NCBI GenBank assembly: GCA_002493625.1
Contig: DKZK01000035.1
Location: 1-56,653, forward strand
Origin: Lachnospiraceae bacterium UBA7076
Lineage (GTDB): Bacteria > Bacillota > Clostridia > Lachnospirales > Lachnospiraceae
Length of the DNA stretch: 56,653 bases
Reading direction: 5' to 3'
The translations under genes and the position numbers were made by a program. Below the pieces are notes generated by a model. That model saw only the letters and a list, made by a program, of their open reading frames with translations. It searched no databases and was not told the DNA's origin. This document shows positions 19,155 to 27,881 of the stretch, piece after piece; within the stretch, counting starts at the first letter, position 1, and each line of letters begins with the position of its first letter.

Positions 19155-20334
19155 GATAAATATTTCATCTATACTGATGTTTTTCTTAGGACTTACGCTG
19201 CCTATAGGAGAGCAAATGAATCAATATCTGCCGTATTCAAGTAAATGGTTTGTCATTGTGGCATTTATGGTTATTTTATATGCCGGAATATTAATTGTAA
19301 AAGAGGGCAAGAGCCAATTGTCAAAATTGCAAATGCAATTACTGTTTGTTTTAATACTTATTTTTTTTATTAATGTAATCAGGATTATTACTGGTGCAGA
19401 GTCGGTATCAATGTATTTATTGCAAGAGGTTTTGTTTGCTTTAATAGCATTATCTATAACGCTCATTGCGCCGGAAAACAAAAATACATGTAAAGCGTTT
19501 TCAATTGGTTATATAATGACTTTTTTTGTATTAACTTTCTTTTCGAGTTATAATACATATTACGGAAACGAAGTCAGATTTGTGGGAACATATTTAAATC
19601 CAAACAGATATGCACTGGATATTATGCTTGCCATGTATATATTGATGAGCTTTATTGTTGATAATAAAAATAAAAAAAATAACAGAAAGATTTTGTCAAC
19701 AGCAATTTTAATGCTATTATTTTTGTTTTGTGCATATTTGTTGTTGGAAACAGGTACAAGAAGCGTTGTGCTTGCAGTTTCAATATGTGCCTTATTATAT
19801 ATTTACTATTACTGTTCGGCAAAACAAAAAATTATTTTGTCAATTATAATTCCAATAATTGCAATAATTATATTAATTATATATGCCGATGAAATGATAT
19901 TTCAAAGGTTTATGGGAGGGAATTACGAAAGCAGCGGTTATAGTGATAATATTCGATGGGGAATCTGGCAGAACTATTTGTCCAATACAGATAAATATTG
20001 GCTGACAGGCATTACGGAACAGCACATGCATACGATATCAAAGAAAACTCCGCATAATACATATTTAGGAGTTTTTGTCAGATATGGCGTATTATGTTTT
20101 GCTGTAACGATAAGTTTTATTTTTAACTTGACTAAGCGTGCGATAAAAAATATAAAACGAACAGCCCTCAAAGGCGAAAAAATGATGATATATGCTATGC
20201 TGAGCATATTTGTAGTTTGTATGTTTATGGAAATGCAGCACATCAGGATTTTTTGGGTGATTATTGCAATGGGAATTGTGGTAATTGAGAATGAAACTGT
20301 TTCGAAAAATAATACAATTAATATAGACTGTTAA
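19144..20334 (+). CDS. O-antigen polymerase/ligase-like membrane protein (Wzy)
   Basis: A 396-residue polytopic protein with about 11 helices. A large extracytoplasmic loop before the last helices carries KTPHNTYLGVFVRYG, the H-N motif of the Wzy_C/WaaL family; FVGTYLNPNRYA and ETGTRSVVL are also typical of the family. The start is TTG 19144, with AGGGGGAA 6 bases upstream. It would polymerise lipid-linked repeat units outside the membrane after export by the Wzx protein encoded at 22509-23783. Confidence 0.82.
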   Translation: MNTKINISSILMFFLGLTLPIGEQMNQYLPYSSKWFVIVAFMVILYAGILIVKEGKSQLSKLQMQLLFVLILIFFINVIRIITGAESVSMYLLQEVLFALIALSITLIAPENKNTCKAFSIGYIMTFFVLTFFSSYNTYYGNEVRFVGTYLNPNRYALDIMLAMYILMSFIVDNKNKKNNRKILSTAILMLLFLFCAYLLLETGTRSVVLAVSICALLYIYYYCSAKQKIILSIIIPIIAIIILIIYADEMIFQRFMGGNYESSGYSDNIRWGIWQNYLSNTDKYWLTGITEQHMHTISKKTPHNTYLGVFVRYGVLCFAVTISFIFNLTKRAIKNIKRTALKGEKMMIYAMLSIFVVCMFMEMQHIRIFWVIIAMGIVVIENETVSKNNTINIDC

Positions 20335-20365
20335 GATAATTTAGTAGAAAACGGAGTATTTAAAA

Positions 20366-21838
20366 ATGGAAATATTAGAGTTGTGCAGGTCATTATTTCT
20401 TAAATGGAATGAAAATGGTGTGGTTTACTGTCATTGGAAAAGTAATGAACATTTGATTCCTGCGTTAAAGGGAGAAACGGATCTGGATATTTTAATTTCC
20501 GGTGATAGTCAGGAAACAGCTGATTGTATCATGACTGATTTGGGGTTAAGAAAGTGCAAATCACAATTTGGTTCAAGATACAGGAATGTTTGTGACTGGG
20601 TGGGTGTAGATAAGTCAGGCATTATGATACATGTCCACTTGCATTATGCATTGCTGACAGGACATCAAGGGTTGAAAGAGTACAATTTGCCTTGGACTTA
20701 TGATGCACTTGAATATCGGCAATTGGATAAAAAAACGAATGTATATATTTTAGATCCTGATTTAGAAATTTTGGAGCTGCTTACTCGTGTGTCGTTGAAA
20801 AAAAATGGAGCAGATATAAAAAAAATAAAGAGGGGAAAGTATTTCTTAAATGAGGATGATATACGTGAATTCACATATTTAAAGGAAAGAATAAATTGGG
20901 ATAAAGTAAATTTTTTTTCTGAAAAATATTTTAAAAATACAGATGAATTAATTGCATTTCTTAAAATGGATGAACCAACAAATGACCGGTTTTTGCAGTG
21001 CCGTAAGCTTATTTTAAACGATATGAAGCAACATAGACAATATAATTCTATAGCGACAATGCTGCTGCGTAATTATTATTGGTTTACAATCAGATGTAAT
21101 CACTATTTGCGGAATCATTTTAATAAAAATATTATTATCAGAAAAGTAGTGGATAATGATGCCGGAATGATTATTGCATTTATTGGACAGGACGGGGCAG
21201 GAAAGAGTACCGTGACAAGTGAAATAGAGAATTGGCTGTCATGGAAATTAGATGCGCGCAGATTTTATTTAGGAAGCGGGGATCATTATAAATCATGGCA
21301 AAAATCTTTCCTGAGTTATATTGAAAAAAAGAATATAAAGAAAAATAAAATAGGCTACATTATATATGCGCTGCTTACCGTCAGCAATTATAAAAAAATA
21401 GCAAAGACATATTATCGAACCACAAAAAAAGCGGCAAGATATTCAAAAAAAGGAGGAATTGCGTTATTTGACCGTTATCCGCAAATTTTTTTTGAAGGTC
21501 GCAATGATGGTCCGAAGATCAGGATGACTTTGAAAAAGATAAAAAAGAATAGCTTGGTTTATAGATTTATTGAGCACTGTGCAAATGTGGAAGAAAAATA
21601 TATCAGAAATGCCATAAAAATAAAACCGAATTTAGTTTTCAAATTAATGCTTTCACCGGAAGAATCAATAAGAAGAAAGCCTGAGGAAACATTAGAAGAA
21701 GTAAAAATAAAACATAATATTATTCAAAAATGGGATTTTATAAATGTACCAACTTATGAAATAGATGCAGCAAAAGATTATTCTGAGGAAATCAAGGAAA
21801 TTAAAACGATTATATGGGAAAAAATAAAAGAATTATAA
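20366..21838 (+). CDS. Two-domain protein: nucleotidyltransferase-like N-terminus and thymidylate-kinase-like P-loop C-terminus
   Basis: 490 residues. The N-terminal half has YCHWKSNEHL and GETDLDILI, a DxD-type pattern like small nucleotidyltransferase folds. The C-terminal half has Walker A GQDGAGKS at residues 274-281, a LFDRYP motif near residue 370 (the DR(Y/H) of thymidylate kinases), and a lid-like basic stretch. Such proteins occur inside capsule loci and may phosphorylate or activate a glycan component; the substrate is unknown. Its last 25 bases overlap the next gene, which also encodes a P-loop protein, so the pair may act together. Confidence 0.65.
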   Translation: MEILELCRSLFLKWNENGVVYCHWKSNEHLIPALKGETDLDILISGDSQETADCIMTDLGLRKCKSQFGSRYRNVCDWVGVDKSGIMIHVHLHYALLTGHQGLKEYNLPWTYDALEYRQLDKKTNVYILDPDLEILELLTRVSLKKNGADIKKIKRGKYFLNEDDIREFTYLKERINWDKVNFFSEKYFKNTDELIAFLKMDEPTNDRFLQCRKLILNDMKQHRQYNSIATMLLRNYYWFTIRCNHYLRNHFNKNIIIRKVVDNDAGMIIAFIGQDGAGKSTVTSEIENWLSWKLDARRFYLGSGDHYKSWQKSFLSYIEKKNIKKNKIGYIIYALLTVSNYKKIAKTYYRTTKKAARYSKKGGIALFDRYPQIFFEGRNDGPKIRMTLKKIKKNSLVYRFIEHCANVEEKYIRNAIKIKPNLVFKLMLSPEESIRRKPEETLEEVKIKHNIIQKWDFINVPTYEIDAAKDYSEEIKEIKTIIWEKIKEL

Positions 21839-22512
21839 TTGAGCTGTATGGGTTGCCCGGGTCGGGCAAGTCTACATTAAAAAATGAATTGGTAAAAGAA
21901 ATGTCTGAAGAAAACTTGAATATATATGAGTATTCAGATTATTTGAATTTTATGAATAGAGGGCGTAAAATTGCTGTATTAAAAGGATTTTTTACAAAAA
22001 ACGGTATGTTATTTGCAATTCAATCATTCTGTTTTTTGTTAAAACATAATCTTTTGTTTAAGAATGATATTGCAAAGCGGATGTTCTATTGTTTATCTTT
22101 TATTGCATTTTATAAGGCGCTAAAGGGAAAAAATGCAATCATTGTAATGGATGAGGGGATAATTCAAGGCGTAATTTCTGCATTATTTACCAGTACCCGT
22201 AATACAATGGATTTTTTATGGCTTGCGAAAACTATGCAGAGAGAAAAAATTATTCCGATTTTTTTGCAAACGTCAAAGGATGTGGCAAACGACAGAATAA
22301 TAAGCAGAAATACAAAAAATCATGGCAGATGCGATGCTATAGAAGATAATAGAGAAAGATGTTACGTTCTTGAACAAGAGGAAAAAAATTTTAATTTATT
22401 TTATAAAAAGCTGGCAGATGTGGATATTCACTACTATACTATGGACACCGCAACAATAAATCTGGACAAGAAATTTACACAGGATTTGATTAGGAAGGCT
22501 AAAGGCATATGA
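21814..22512 (+). CDS. P-loop kinase-like protein, function unknown
   Basis: 232 residues. Walker A GLPGSGKST lies at residues 13-21 directly after a beta strand (IIIELY), and a VMDEGIIQG stretch may be a Walker B or DxE site. A basic region (NDRIISRNTKNHGR) resembles a kinase lid. It overlaps the preceding kinase-like gene by 25 bases and the flippase by 4 (ATGA). It looks like a small-molecule kinase; substrate not predictable. Confidence 0.6.
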   Translation: MGKNKRIIIELYGLPGSGKSTLKNELVKEMSEENLNIYEYSDYLNFMNRGRKIAVLKGFFTKNGMLFAIQSFCFLLKHNLLFKNDIAKRMFYCLSFIAFYKALKGKNAIIVMDEGIIQGVISALFTSTRNTMDFLWLAKTMQREKIIPIFLQTSKDVANDRIISRNTKNHGRCDAIEDNRERCYVLEQEEKNFNLFYKKLADVDIHYYTMDTATINLDKKFTQDLIRKAKGI

Positions 22513-23783
22513 AGAAAAGCATAGAACGTATAGCGAATAATGATTATTTTTTTTCTATGATAACAAAAATAACGGGTGTAATGCTGGCGCTGTTGTTAAG
22601 TATAGTAGTTGCCCGCTATTTTGGCACTGATCTGAAAGGCATACAATCTGTAATCGATAATTATGTCAGTATATATTCAGTCTTTTTGGGCTTGGGAATT
22701 TATCAGGCATATCCTTTTTATCGAAAAAAGGAGAAAAATTTATATCCCCATTTTATCAATAATATTACAACACAGTTTTTGATATATGAATTATTGGCAT
22801 TGTTTATCAGTTTCCTGATATATAAAAGCAATTATAATTCATATTTAGCCTTCGCAATTATTTTTATGCCGGTTGCGGTGTATATTAAACAATTAAATTA
22901 TATTGTTTTGATTGAATGTCCACGAAGACGGAATATTGCTGATATCGTTGTTGCCGTATCAGAGATTATACTGCTGTTGATATTATGGCTGGTTATTGAT
23001 GCTTCCGTAAATATTGTTATGATTTATTATGCGGTTGCTCAATTGGTGAATTTGTTTATTTCTTTTTATAATTTGAAAATAAATCCATTAAAGATTAAAT
23101 TAGAGGTCAATCGCCTTAAGGAATTTGCTCGATTTGGTTTTATTCCAATGCTGGTGCTTCTTTGCATGACTATTAATTACAAAATTGATATTTTAATGTT
23201 AGAAAAGTGCAACTCTGTACCTTTATCAGATATAGGAATTTATGGGTTGGGTGTGAGTCTGGCAGAAAAGGTCTGGCTTATACCGGATGCCATGAAAGAT
23301 ATTTTATTATCAAAATTAGTAAAGGGAAAAGGCGAAGATGAAGTGGCTAAAATTCTGCGGATTAATATTTTGATATGTTTACTTTCAATTGTTGCTTTGA
23401 TTATAGCAGGAAAACCTATACTGATTTTACTATATGGAAAATCATTCGAAAAATCCTATTATGTGATGATTTTGATGATGTTAGGGGTAATCGGCATGAT
23501 TTTTTATAAAATGATTTATTCCTATAATATTTCGCAAGGCAAAAGAAAGATTAATTTAATGTTTCTTGGGCTGGCTGCAATTGTTAATGTTATTGGTAAT
23601 TATTTTATGATTCCGATATGGGGAATCTGGGGCGCAGCAATAACATCGGTTATTTCATATAATATATGTGGCGCAGCATTTGCAATTTATTTTCATAAGG
23701 TAAGTAAAATACCATATCGCTTGATAATGTTTGTTCAAAAAAGTGATTTGATGTTATTAAAAAATATGTTGCATGGAAGTTAA
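22509..23783 (+). CDS. Wzx-type polysaccharide repeat-unit flippase (MVF/MOP superfamily)
   Basis: A 424-residue protein with about 12 hydrophobic helices, typical of the family (VVARYFGTDLKGIQSV in the first helix pair; GKSFEKSYYVMILM; a late IWGIWGAAITSVISYNI). It would move the undecaprenyl-linked repeat across the membrane for the Wzy polymerase. It starts with ATGA overlapping the previous stop. It is the last gene before a 156-base gap with a predicted promoter, so the first transcription unit probably ends here. Confidence 0.88.
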   Translation: MKKSIERIANNDYFFSMITKITGVMLALLLSIVVARYFGTDLKGIQSVIDNYVSIYSVFLGLGIYQAYPFYRKKEKNLYPHFINNITTQFLIYELLALFISFLIYKSNYNSYLAFAIIFMPVAVYIKQLNYIVLIECPRRRNIADIVVAVSEIILLLILWLVIDASVNIVMIYYAVAQLVNLFISFYNLKINPLKIKLEVNRLKEFARFGFIPMLVLLCMTINYKIDILMLEKCNSVPLSDIGIYGLGVSLAEKVWLIPDAMKDILLSKLVKGKGEDEVAKILRINILICLLSIVALIIAGKPILILLYGKSFEKSYYVMILMMLGVIGMIFYKMIYSYNISQGKRKINLMFLGLAAIVNVIGNYFMIPIWGIWGAAITSVISYNICGAAFAIYFHKVSKIPYRLIMFVQKSDLMLLKNMLHGS

Positions 23784-23817
23784 GAATTACTTGATATTCG
23801 GAAACTCAAGTATTATG

Positions 23818-23846
23818 TTGTGATTCTCATAAGACTGTAGTATATT
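23818..23846 (+). promoter_or_regulatory. Predicted promoter before the decoration module
   Basis: TTGTGA (23818-23823), 17-base spacer, TATATT (23841-23846), about 95 bases before the WbqC gene. Just upstream an inverted repeat ACTTGA ... TCAAGT (near 23788-23810) could form a weak hairpin ending the previous unit. Confidence 0.4.
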
Positions 23847-23939
23847 TATAATTAGATATATTATTGTAAAAAAACGGATGTTTGTGTTTTGATATATTGC
23901 AAAAAAATTCATAGCATACTGCGGAGAGATGGGGGTTAA

Positions 23940-24653
23940 ATGAAAAAGGTAGCAATATTACAGTCGAATTATATACCATGGAAAGGGTACTTTGATATTA
24001 TTAACATGGTTGATGAGTTTATATTGTATGATGATATGCAATATACAAGACGTGATTGGAGGAACAGAAACAAAATAGTAACTCCTGACGGTTTGCTATG
24101 GCTGAGCATACCTGTTGAAAGCAAAGGTAAATTTTATCAGAAAATAAATGAAACAAGAGTTGTTGATAACAGGTGGGCTTTTGAACATTGGAAAAGCATA
24201 AAATATAATTATTCAAAAGCACGGTTTTTTAATAATTTTTCGGACAGAATAAAAAAGGTATATGATGAATGTAAAAATGAGGAATACCTTAGTGTGATTA
24301 ATTATAGGTTTATACGTGAAATATGCGATATATTAGGAATAAATACAAAAATAACATGGAGTTCAGACTATAATCTGACAGACGGAAAAACAGAACGATT
24401 AGTTGGTCTTGTTAAGGATGCAGGGGGAGATTATTATTTGTCGGGACCGGCAGCTAAGGATTATATAGTTGAAAGCCTTTTTTATGACGCCGGAATAAAT
24501 CTTGAGTGGATGGATTATTCGGGCTATCCGGAATATATCCAATTAACAAATACGTTTGAGCATGGTGTATCTGTCTTGGATTTGATTTTCAATGAAGGAT
24601 ATGATGCAAAGAAATATATGAAAAGTTTTAATAAAAAGGATGATGTAATATGA
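23940..24653 (+). CDS. WbqC-like family protein
   Basis: 237 residues with the family hallmarks: QSNYIPWKGYFDIINMVDEF near the N-terminus, DDMQYTRRDWRNRNKI, and WMDYSGYPEYIQL near the end. WbqC proteins are common in O-antigen and capsule loci, but their reaction is not settled; a link to modified amino sugars is inferred only from gene neighbourhood. The ribosome site is the AGATGGGGG stretch just before ATG 23940. Its stop overlaps an ATG at 24650 (ATGA), the expected start of the next gene. Confidence 0.85.
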   Translation: MKKVAILQSNYIPWKGYFDIINMVDEFILYDDMQYTRRDWRNRNKIVTPDGLLWLSIPVESKGKFYQKINETRVVDNRWAFEHWKSIKYNYSKARFFNNFSDRIKKVYDECKNEEYLSVINYRFIREICDILGINTKITWSSDYNLTDGKTERLVGLVKDAGGDYYLSGPAAKDYIVESLFYDAGINLEWMDYSGYPEYIQLTNTFEHGVSVLDLIFNEGYDAKKYMKSFNKKDDVI

Positions 24654-24677
24654 AATGGAAAAAATTGGGAATAATAT

Positions 24678-25544
24678 ATGACCCTGAAAATTTTAGGGGG
24701 GGGGTACAAATATGGTGCTAACCCTATAGCAACAAAGCTTGAAAAGGGAATTTACAGAATTTATTTTAATGTAAGAGATAATGAAAATAAGTCATATATA
24801 ACATATTTAGATTTTGATATTTCCGATTATAAAATTTTATCCATATCAAGTGAACCTGTTATATGTCCGGGAGACAGAGGATACTTTGATGATTCGGGAT
24901 GTTCGCTTGGCTCTATTGTCAGAATTTCTGATGAAATTGAATATATATATTATCTTGGCTGGAATCTTGGAATTACTGTTCCGTGGAGAAACAGTATAGG
25001 AATCGTCATGCATGATATAAAGGAAGACACATATAGAAAGTTATCTGATGCGCCCGTTTTAGACCGAAATCATGTGGATCCGTTATCTCTCTCATATCCA
25101 TATGTAATGCTGAAGGAAAACTGCTTTCATATGTGGTATGGAAGCAATGTAAAATGGGGTCAGGGTTCGGATATGTACTATGTGATAAAATACGCCTCAT
25201 CATCGGATGGCATACTATGGAACCGGTGTGGGGAAATATGTGTTGAAAGAACAAATTCAAGGGAATATGCATTTGCCAGACCATCTGTTTTAGTAGATAA
25301 TAACATCTTCAAAATGTGGTACACATTCAGGGGAGATAAGTATAGGATAGGATATGCCGAATCTTACGATGGTAAAAAGTGGATTCGAAAAGATTCGGAA
25401 GTGGGAATGAATGTATCTGAATCGGGCTTTGATTCGGAGGAAATTTGTTATCCTATGGTGTTTAAGGATGGGGAAAAAATGTATATGCTGTATTGTGGAA
25501 ACGGCTATGGACAAACCGGATTTGGAATGGCAGAGTTAGCATAA
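24678..25544 (+). CDS. Five-bladed beta-propeller protein (GH43/GINT1-like), N-terminus out of frame at a G9 tract
   Basis: 288 readable codons, a clear homologue of the next gene: shared RGDKYRIGYAES, GWNLG.TVP, GFDS, MLY.GN, and TGFGMAEL/TGFGIAKL. Each repeat looks like a propeller blade as in GH43/GH32 proteins. No signal peptide, so it is likely cytoplasmic; whether it is a hydrolase, a transferase or a binder is open. The natural start by homology and spacing is ATG 24650 (AAAAGGA 9 bases upstream, ATGA overlap with WbqC). It reads MKWKKLGIIYDPENF, matching MNWEKTGFLFDLNKY of the paralogue. That frame is lost at nine Gs (24696-24704) and stops at 24719; with eight Gs it would read through, giving 297 residues. 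ATG 24678 is an in-frame but weaker start for the sequence as given. Confidence 0.7.
   Translation: MTLKILGGGYKYGANPIATKLEKGIYRIYFNVRDNENKSYITYLDFDISDYKILSISSEPVICPGDRGYFDDSGCSLGSIVRISDEIEYIYYLGWNLGITVPWRNSIGIVMHDIKEDTYRKLSDAPVLDRNHVDPLSLSYPYVMLKENCFHMWYGSNVKWGQGSDMYYVIKYASSSDGILWNRCGEICVERTNSREYAFARPSVLVDNNIFKMWYTFRGDKYRIGYAESYDGKKWIRKDSEVGMNVSESGFDSEEICYPMVFKDGEKMYMLYCGNGYGQTGFGMAELA
24696..24704 (+). repeat. G9 mononucleotide tract near the start of a propeller gene
   Basis: Nine consecutive Gs, 46 bases after the coupled ATG at 24650. From that ATG, nine Gs (as read) stop at 24719-24721 and ten Gs also stop early, whereas eight or eleven Gs open the whole gene. This arrangement is typical of slipped-strand phase variation; a sequencing miscount is the alternative. 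Confidence 0.7.
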
Positions 25545-25608
25545 GCAAATTTTCTATCGTTATATATGATTAATGTTATTTAGGCAGTCACGAATAATAC
25601 TTTTAGTG

Positions 25609-25620
25609 GCATGCGCATGC
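25609..25620. repeat. 12-base perfect palindrome between the two propeller genes
   Basis: GCATGCGCATGC is its own reverse complement. It lies in the 116-base gap between the two propeller paralogues, about 20 bases before a TATAAT (25640-25645) that has no good -35. It could be an operator or a structural element. Confidence 0.35.
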
Positions 25621-25660
25621 ATTAACGTGTTGATTATGATATAATGATAGGAGATTTGGC

Positions 25661-26569
25661 ATGAATTGGGAAAAAACAGGTTTTTTGTTTGATTTAAACA
25701 AATATACAAAAGAATATAGAGGCGCTGCTGTTCCAATGGTACTTAAGCTGTATGACGGTGTATATAGAATTTATTACACTGCAAGGGATAAAAATGGCTG
25801 TTCAAATATTTTTTATGTTGATGTAGATATTATTTCTATGAAAGTTATAAGTGTTGTAACGAAACCGATTTTAAGCCCGGGTGAGTTAGGCTGCTTTGAT
25901 GACAGAGGAGCTATGACTTCATGGATTTTGAAAGGTAATGAATATTATTATTTATATTATACCGGCTGGAATCTGGGAAAAACAGTTCCTTTTCATAATT
26001 CTATTGGATTAGCTGTAAGTGAGGACGGAATTAATTTCAAGAGGAAATATACAGGACCTGTTTTGGATAGGGAAAAGTATGAACCTATTTTTTGTTCTAA
26101 CCCCTGTGTAATAAAAGAGAACGATATTTGGCGAATGTGGTATATATCATGCGTAAAGTGGATTTATGAAGCTGGAAAAACGAAACATTATTATCATATA
26201 AAATATGCTGAATCAATGGATGGCATTGAATGGAAAAGAGAAGGAAAGGTTTGTATTGATTTTAAAAATGATGCAGAATATGCACTATCAAGACCGTGCG
26301 TTTTGAAAATGAACGGTTTATATCGTATGTTTTATTCATATAGGGGAGATAAATACCGTATTGGTTATGCGGAGTCGCAGGATGGTATTGAGTGGACGAG
26401 AAAGGATGCTGAAGCTGGAATCAGTGTTTCCGATGATGGTTTTGATTCGGATATGATATGTTATGCATATGTGTTCGAATGTGAAGGTGAATATTATATG
26501 TTATATAATGGTAACGAATATGGAATGACCGGATTTGGAATAGCAAAATTACAGGAAAGCGGGCATTAA
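25661..26569 (+). CDS. Five-bladed beta-propeller protein (GH43/GINT1-like), intact paralogue
   Basis: 302 residues, paralogous to the frame-broken gene before it. Seen: MNWEKTGFLFDLNKY, VYRIYYTARDKNG, a repeated ..DGIEW.R..., YAESMDG and YAESQDG blades, and SRPCVL.MNGLYRMFYSYRGDKYRIG. No signal peptide. GH43-like enzymes use three acidic residues; several conserved Asp/Glu are present (DDRG, DRE, DFDS-type) but I cannot assign them. Its place among sugar-nucleotide and Und-P-sugar genes argues for a cytoplasmic role in handling a glycan precursor. GATAGGAG (25646-25653) precedes ATG 25661. Confidence 0.75.
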   Translation: MNWEKTGFLFDLNKYTKEYRGAAVPMVLKLYDGVYRIYYTARDKNGCSNIFYVDVDIISMKVISVVTKPILSPGELGCFDDRGAMTSWILKGNEYYYLYYTGWNLGKTVPFHNSIGLAVSEDGINFKRKYTGPVLDREKYEPIFCSNPCVIKENDIWRMWYISCVKWIYEAGKTKHYYHIKYAESMDGIEWKREGKVCIDFKNDAEYALSRPCVLKMNGLYRMFYSYRGDKYRIGYAESQDGIEWTRKDAEAGISVSDDGFDSDMICYAYVFECEGEYYMLYNGNEYGMTGFGIAKLQESGH

Positions 26570-26570
26570 A

Positions 26571-27197
26571 ATGAATCAGGAAATTTTAAAAAGTACAAAC
26601 CAATATTATACAAAAAAAATTGAGGAGTTTGGAAAGACAAGCAGAGGCGTCGATTGGAATTCCACTGAATCGCAGAGATTGAGGTTTGAACAAATCAGTA
26701 AGGTTTTCTCTGCTGAGGGAAAGAACAGCTTTTCAATATGCGATTATGGCTGTGGCTATGGATATTTGTCTGAATATCTGGAGGAGCAAGGGTATTGCTG
26801 TGATTATTATGGACTGGATATTTCTGAAAAAATGATTGCTGCTGCAAAAGAAACCTATGCTGTTAAGAAAAACAGATGTTTTATTAACAGCGCTGAGCTG
26901 ATTGAAAAATACGATTATATTGTTGCAAGTGGAATATTTAATGTAAGACAGAAAACGGATGATAAAGAATGGGGAGCATATATGTCAGATGTCATCACAC
27001 AATTTAATGAACATTCCCAAAAAGGATTTTCCTTTAACTGTCTTACAAAATACTCTGATGCTGATTATATGAAGGATTACCTGTATTATGCAGATCCATT
27101 ATATTATTTTGATTACTGTAAAAAACATTTTTCCAGAAATGTTGCTTTATTACATGATTATGATTTATATGAATTTACTATTATAGTACGAAAATAG
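26571..27197 (+). CDS. Class I SAM-dependent methyltransferase
   Basis: 208 residues. SAM-binding motif I is CDYGCGYGYLSEYL and motif II-like YYGLDISEKMI follows; VASGIFNVR is in the post-I position. It starts one base after the preceding stop. It probably methylates a sugar or sugar nucleotide of the decoration module; substrate inferred from context only. Confidence 0.8.
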   Translation: MNQEILKSTNQYYTKKIEEFGKTSRGVDWNSTESQRLRFEQISKVFSAEGKNSFSICDYGCGYGYLSEYLEEQGYCCDYYGLDISEKMIAAAKETYAVKKNRCFINSAELIEKYDYIVASGIFNVRQKTDDKEWGAYMSDVITQFNEHSQKGFSFNCLTKYSDADYMKDYLYYADPLYYFDYCKKHFSRNVALLHDYDLYEFTIIVRK

Positions 27198-27207
27198 AGG
27201 TTGGATA

Positions 27208-27879
27208 ATGAAAAAGCTTGTTTTGTTTGGAATTGGCGATCTTGCAGAAATAGCAAGGTTTTATTTTGAAAATGATGCTGATTATGAGGTGGCTGCATTT
27301 ACTGTTGATAAAGAATATAAGAAAACAAATACCTTTTTAGGGCTTCCGGTTTATGACTTTGCGTCTATCGAACAAAAATTTCCGCCGGATGAATATGAGA
27401 TGTTTATAGCAATGGCGTACACGCATTTAAATGAAATACGGGAAGATAAGTTTAAAGAAGCAAAGAAAAAAGGATATACATTAGCTTCCTACATCAGCAG
27501 TCATATGACTTGCTGGATTGATAAAAAGGATATAGGTGAGAATTGTTTTATATTGGAGGATAACACTATACAGCCGTTTGTCAGAATTGGAAATAACACA
27601 ATGCTATGGAGCGGAAATCATATAGGACATCATGCTGAAATCGGAAATAATGTTTTTATCACATCCCATGTTGTTTTATCTGGGAGGACAAAGGTTGGGG
27701 ACAATAGCTTTATTGGCGTTAATGCAACAATAAATGATCATGTGGAAATTGCGCCAAAATGCGTAATTGGTTCAGGGGCATTAATTACTAAAAATACAGA
27801 AGAAGGCTGTGTATATAAAAGCAGTTATACAGAAAAATATAAAAAAACAAGCGAAGAAATTCGATATTTTAAGGGGTAA
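27208..27879 (+). CDS. PglD/NeuD-like sugar O- or N-acetyltransferase
   Basis: 223 residues. An N-terminal Rossmann-like domain (LVLFGIGDLAEIARFYF) is followed by a left-handed beta-helix of hexapeptide repeats (IGENCFILEDNTI, IGNNTML, IGNNVFITSHVV, VGDNSFIGVNATI). HIGHHAEIG carries the His pair used as base in PglD. In PglD-type enzymes the acceptor is a UDP- or dTDP-4-amino sugar. Here it could serve either the WecE-type product (gene at 28872) or the 4-amino sugar of the PglF/PglE pair 17 kb upstream. Confidence 0.82.
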   Translation: MKKLVLFGIGDLAEIARFYFENDADYEVAAFTVDKEYKKTNTFLGLPVYDFASIEQKFPPDEYEMFIAMAYTHLNEIREDKFKEAKKKGYTLASYISSHMTCWIDKKDIGENCFILEDNTIQPFVRIGNNTMLWSGNHIGHHAEIGNNVFITSHVVLSGRTKVGDNSFIGVNATINDHVEIAPKCVIGSGALITKNTEEGCVYKSSYTEKYKKTSEEIRYFKG

Positions 27880-27881
27880 CG

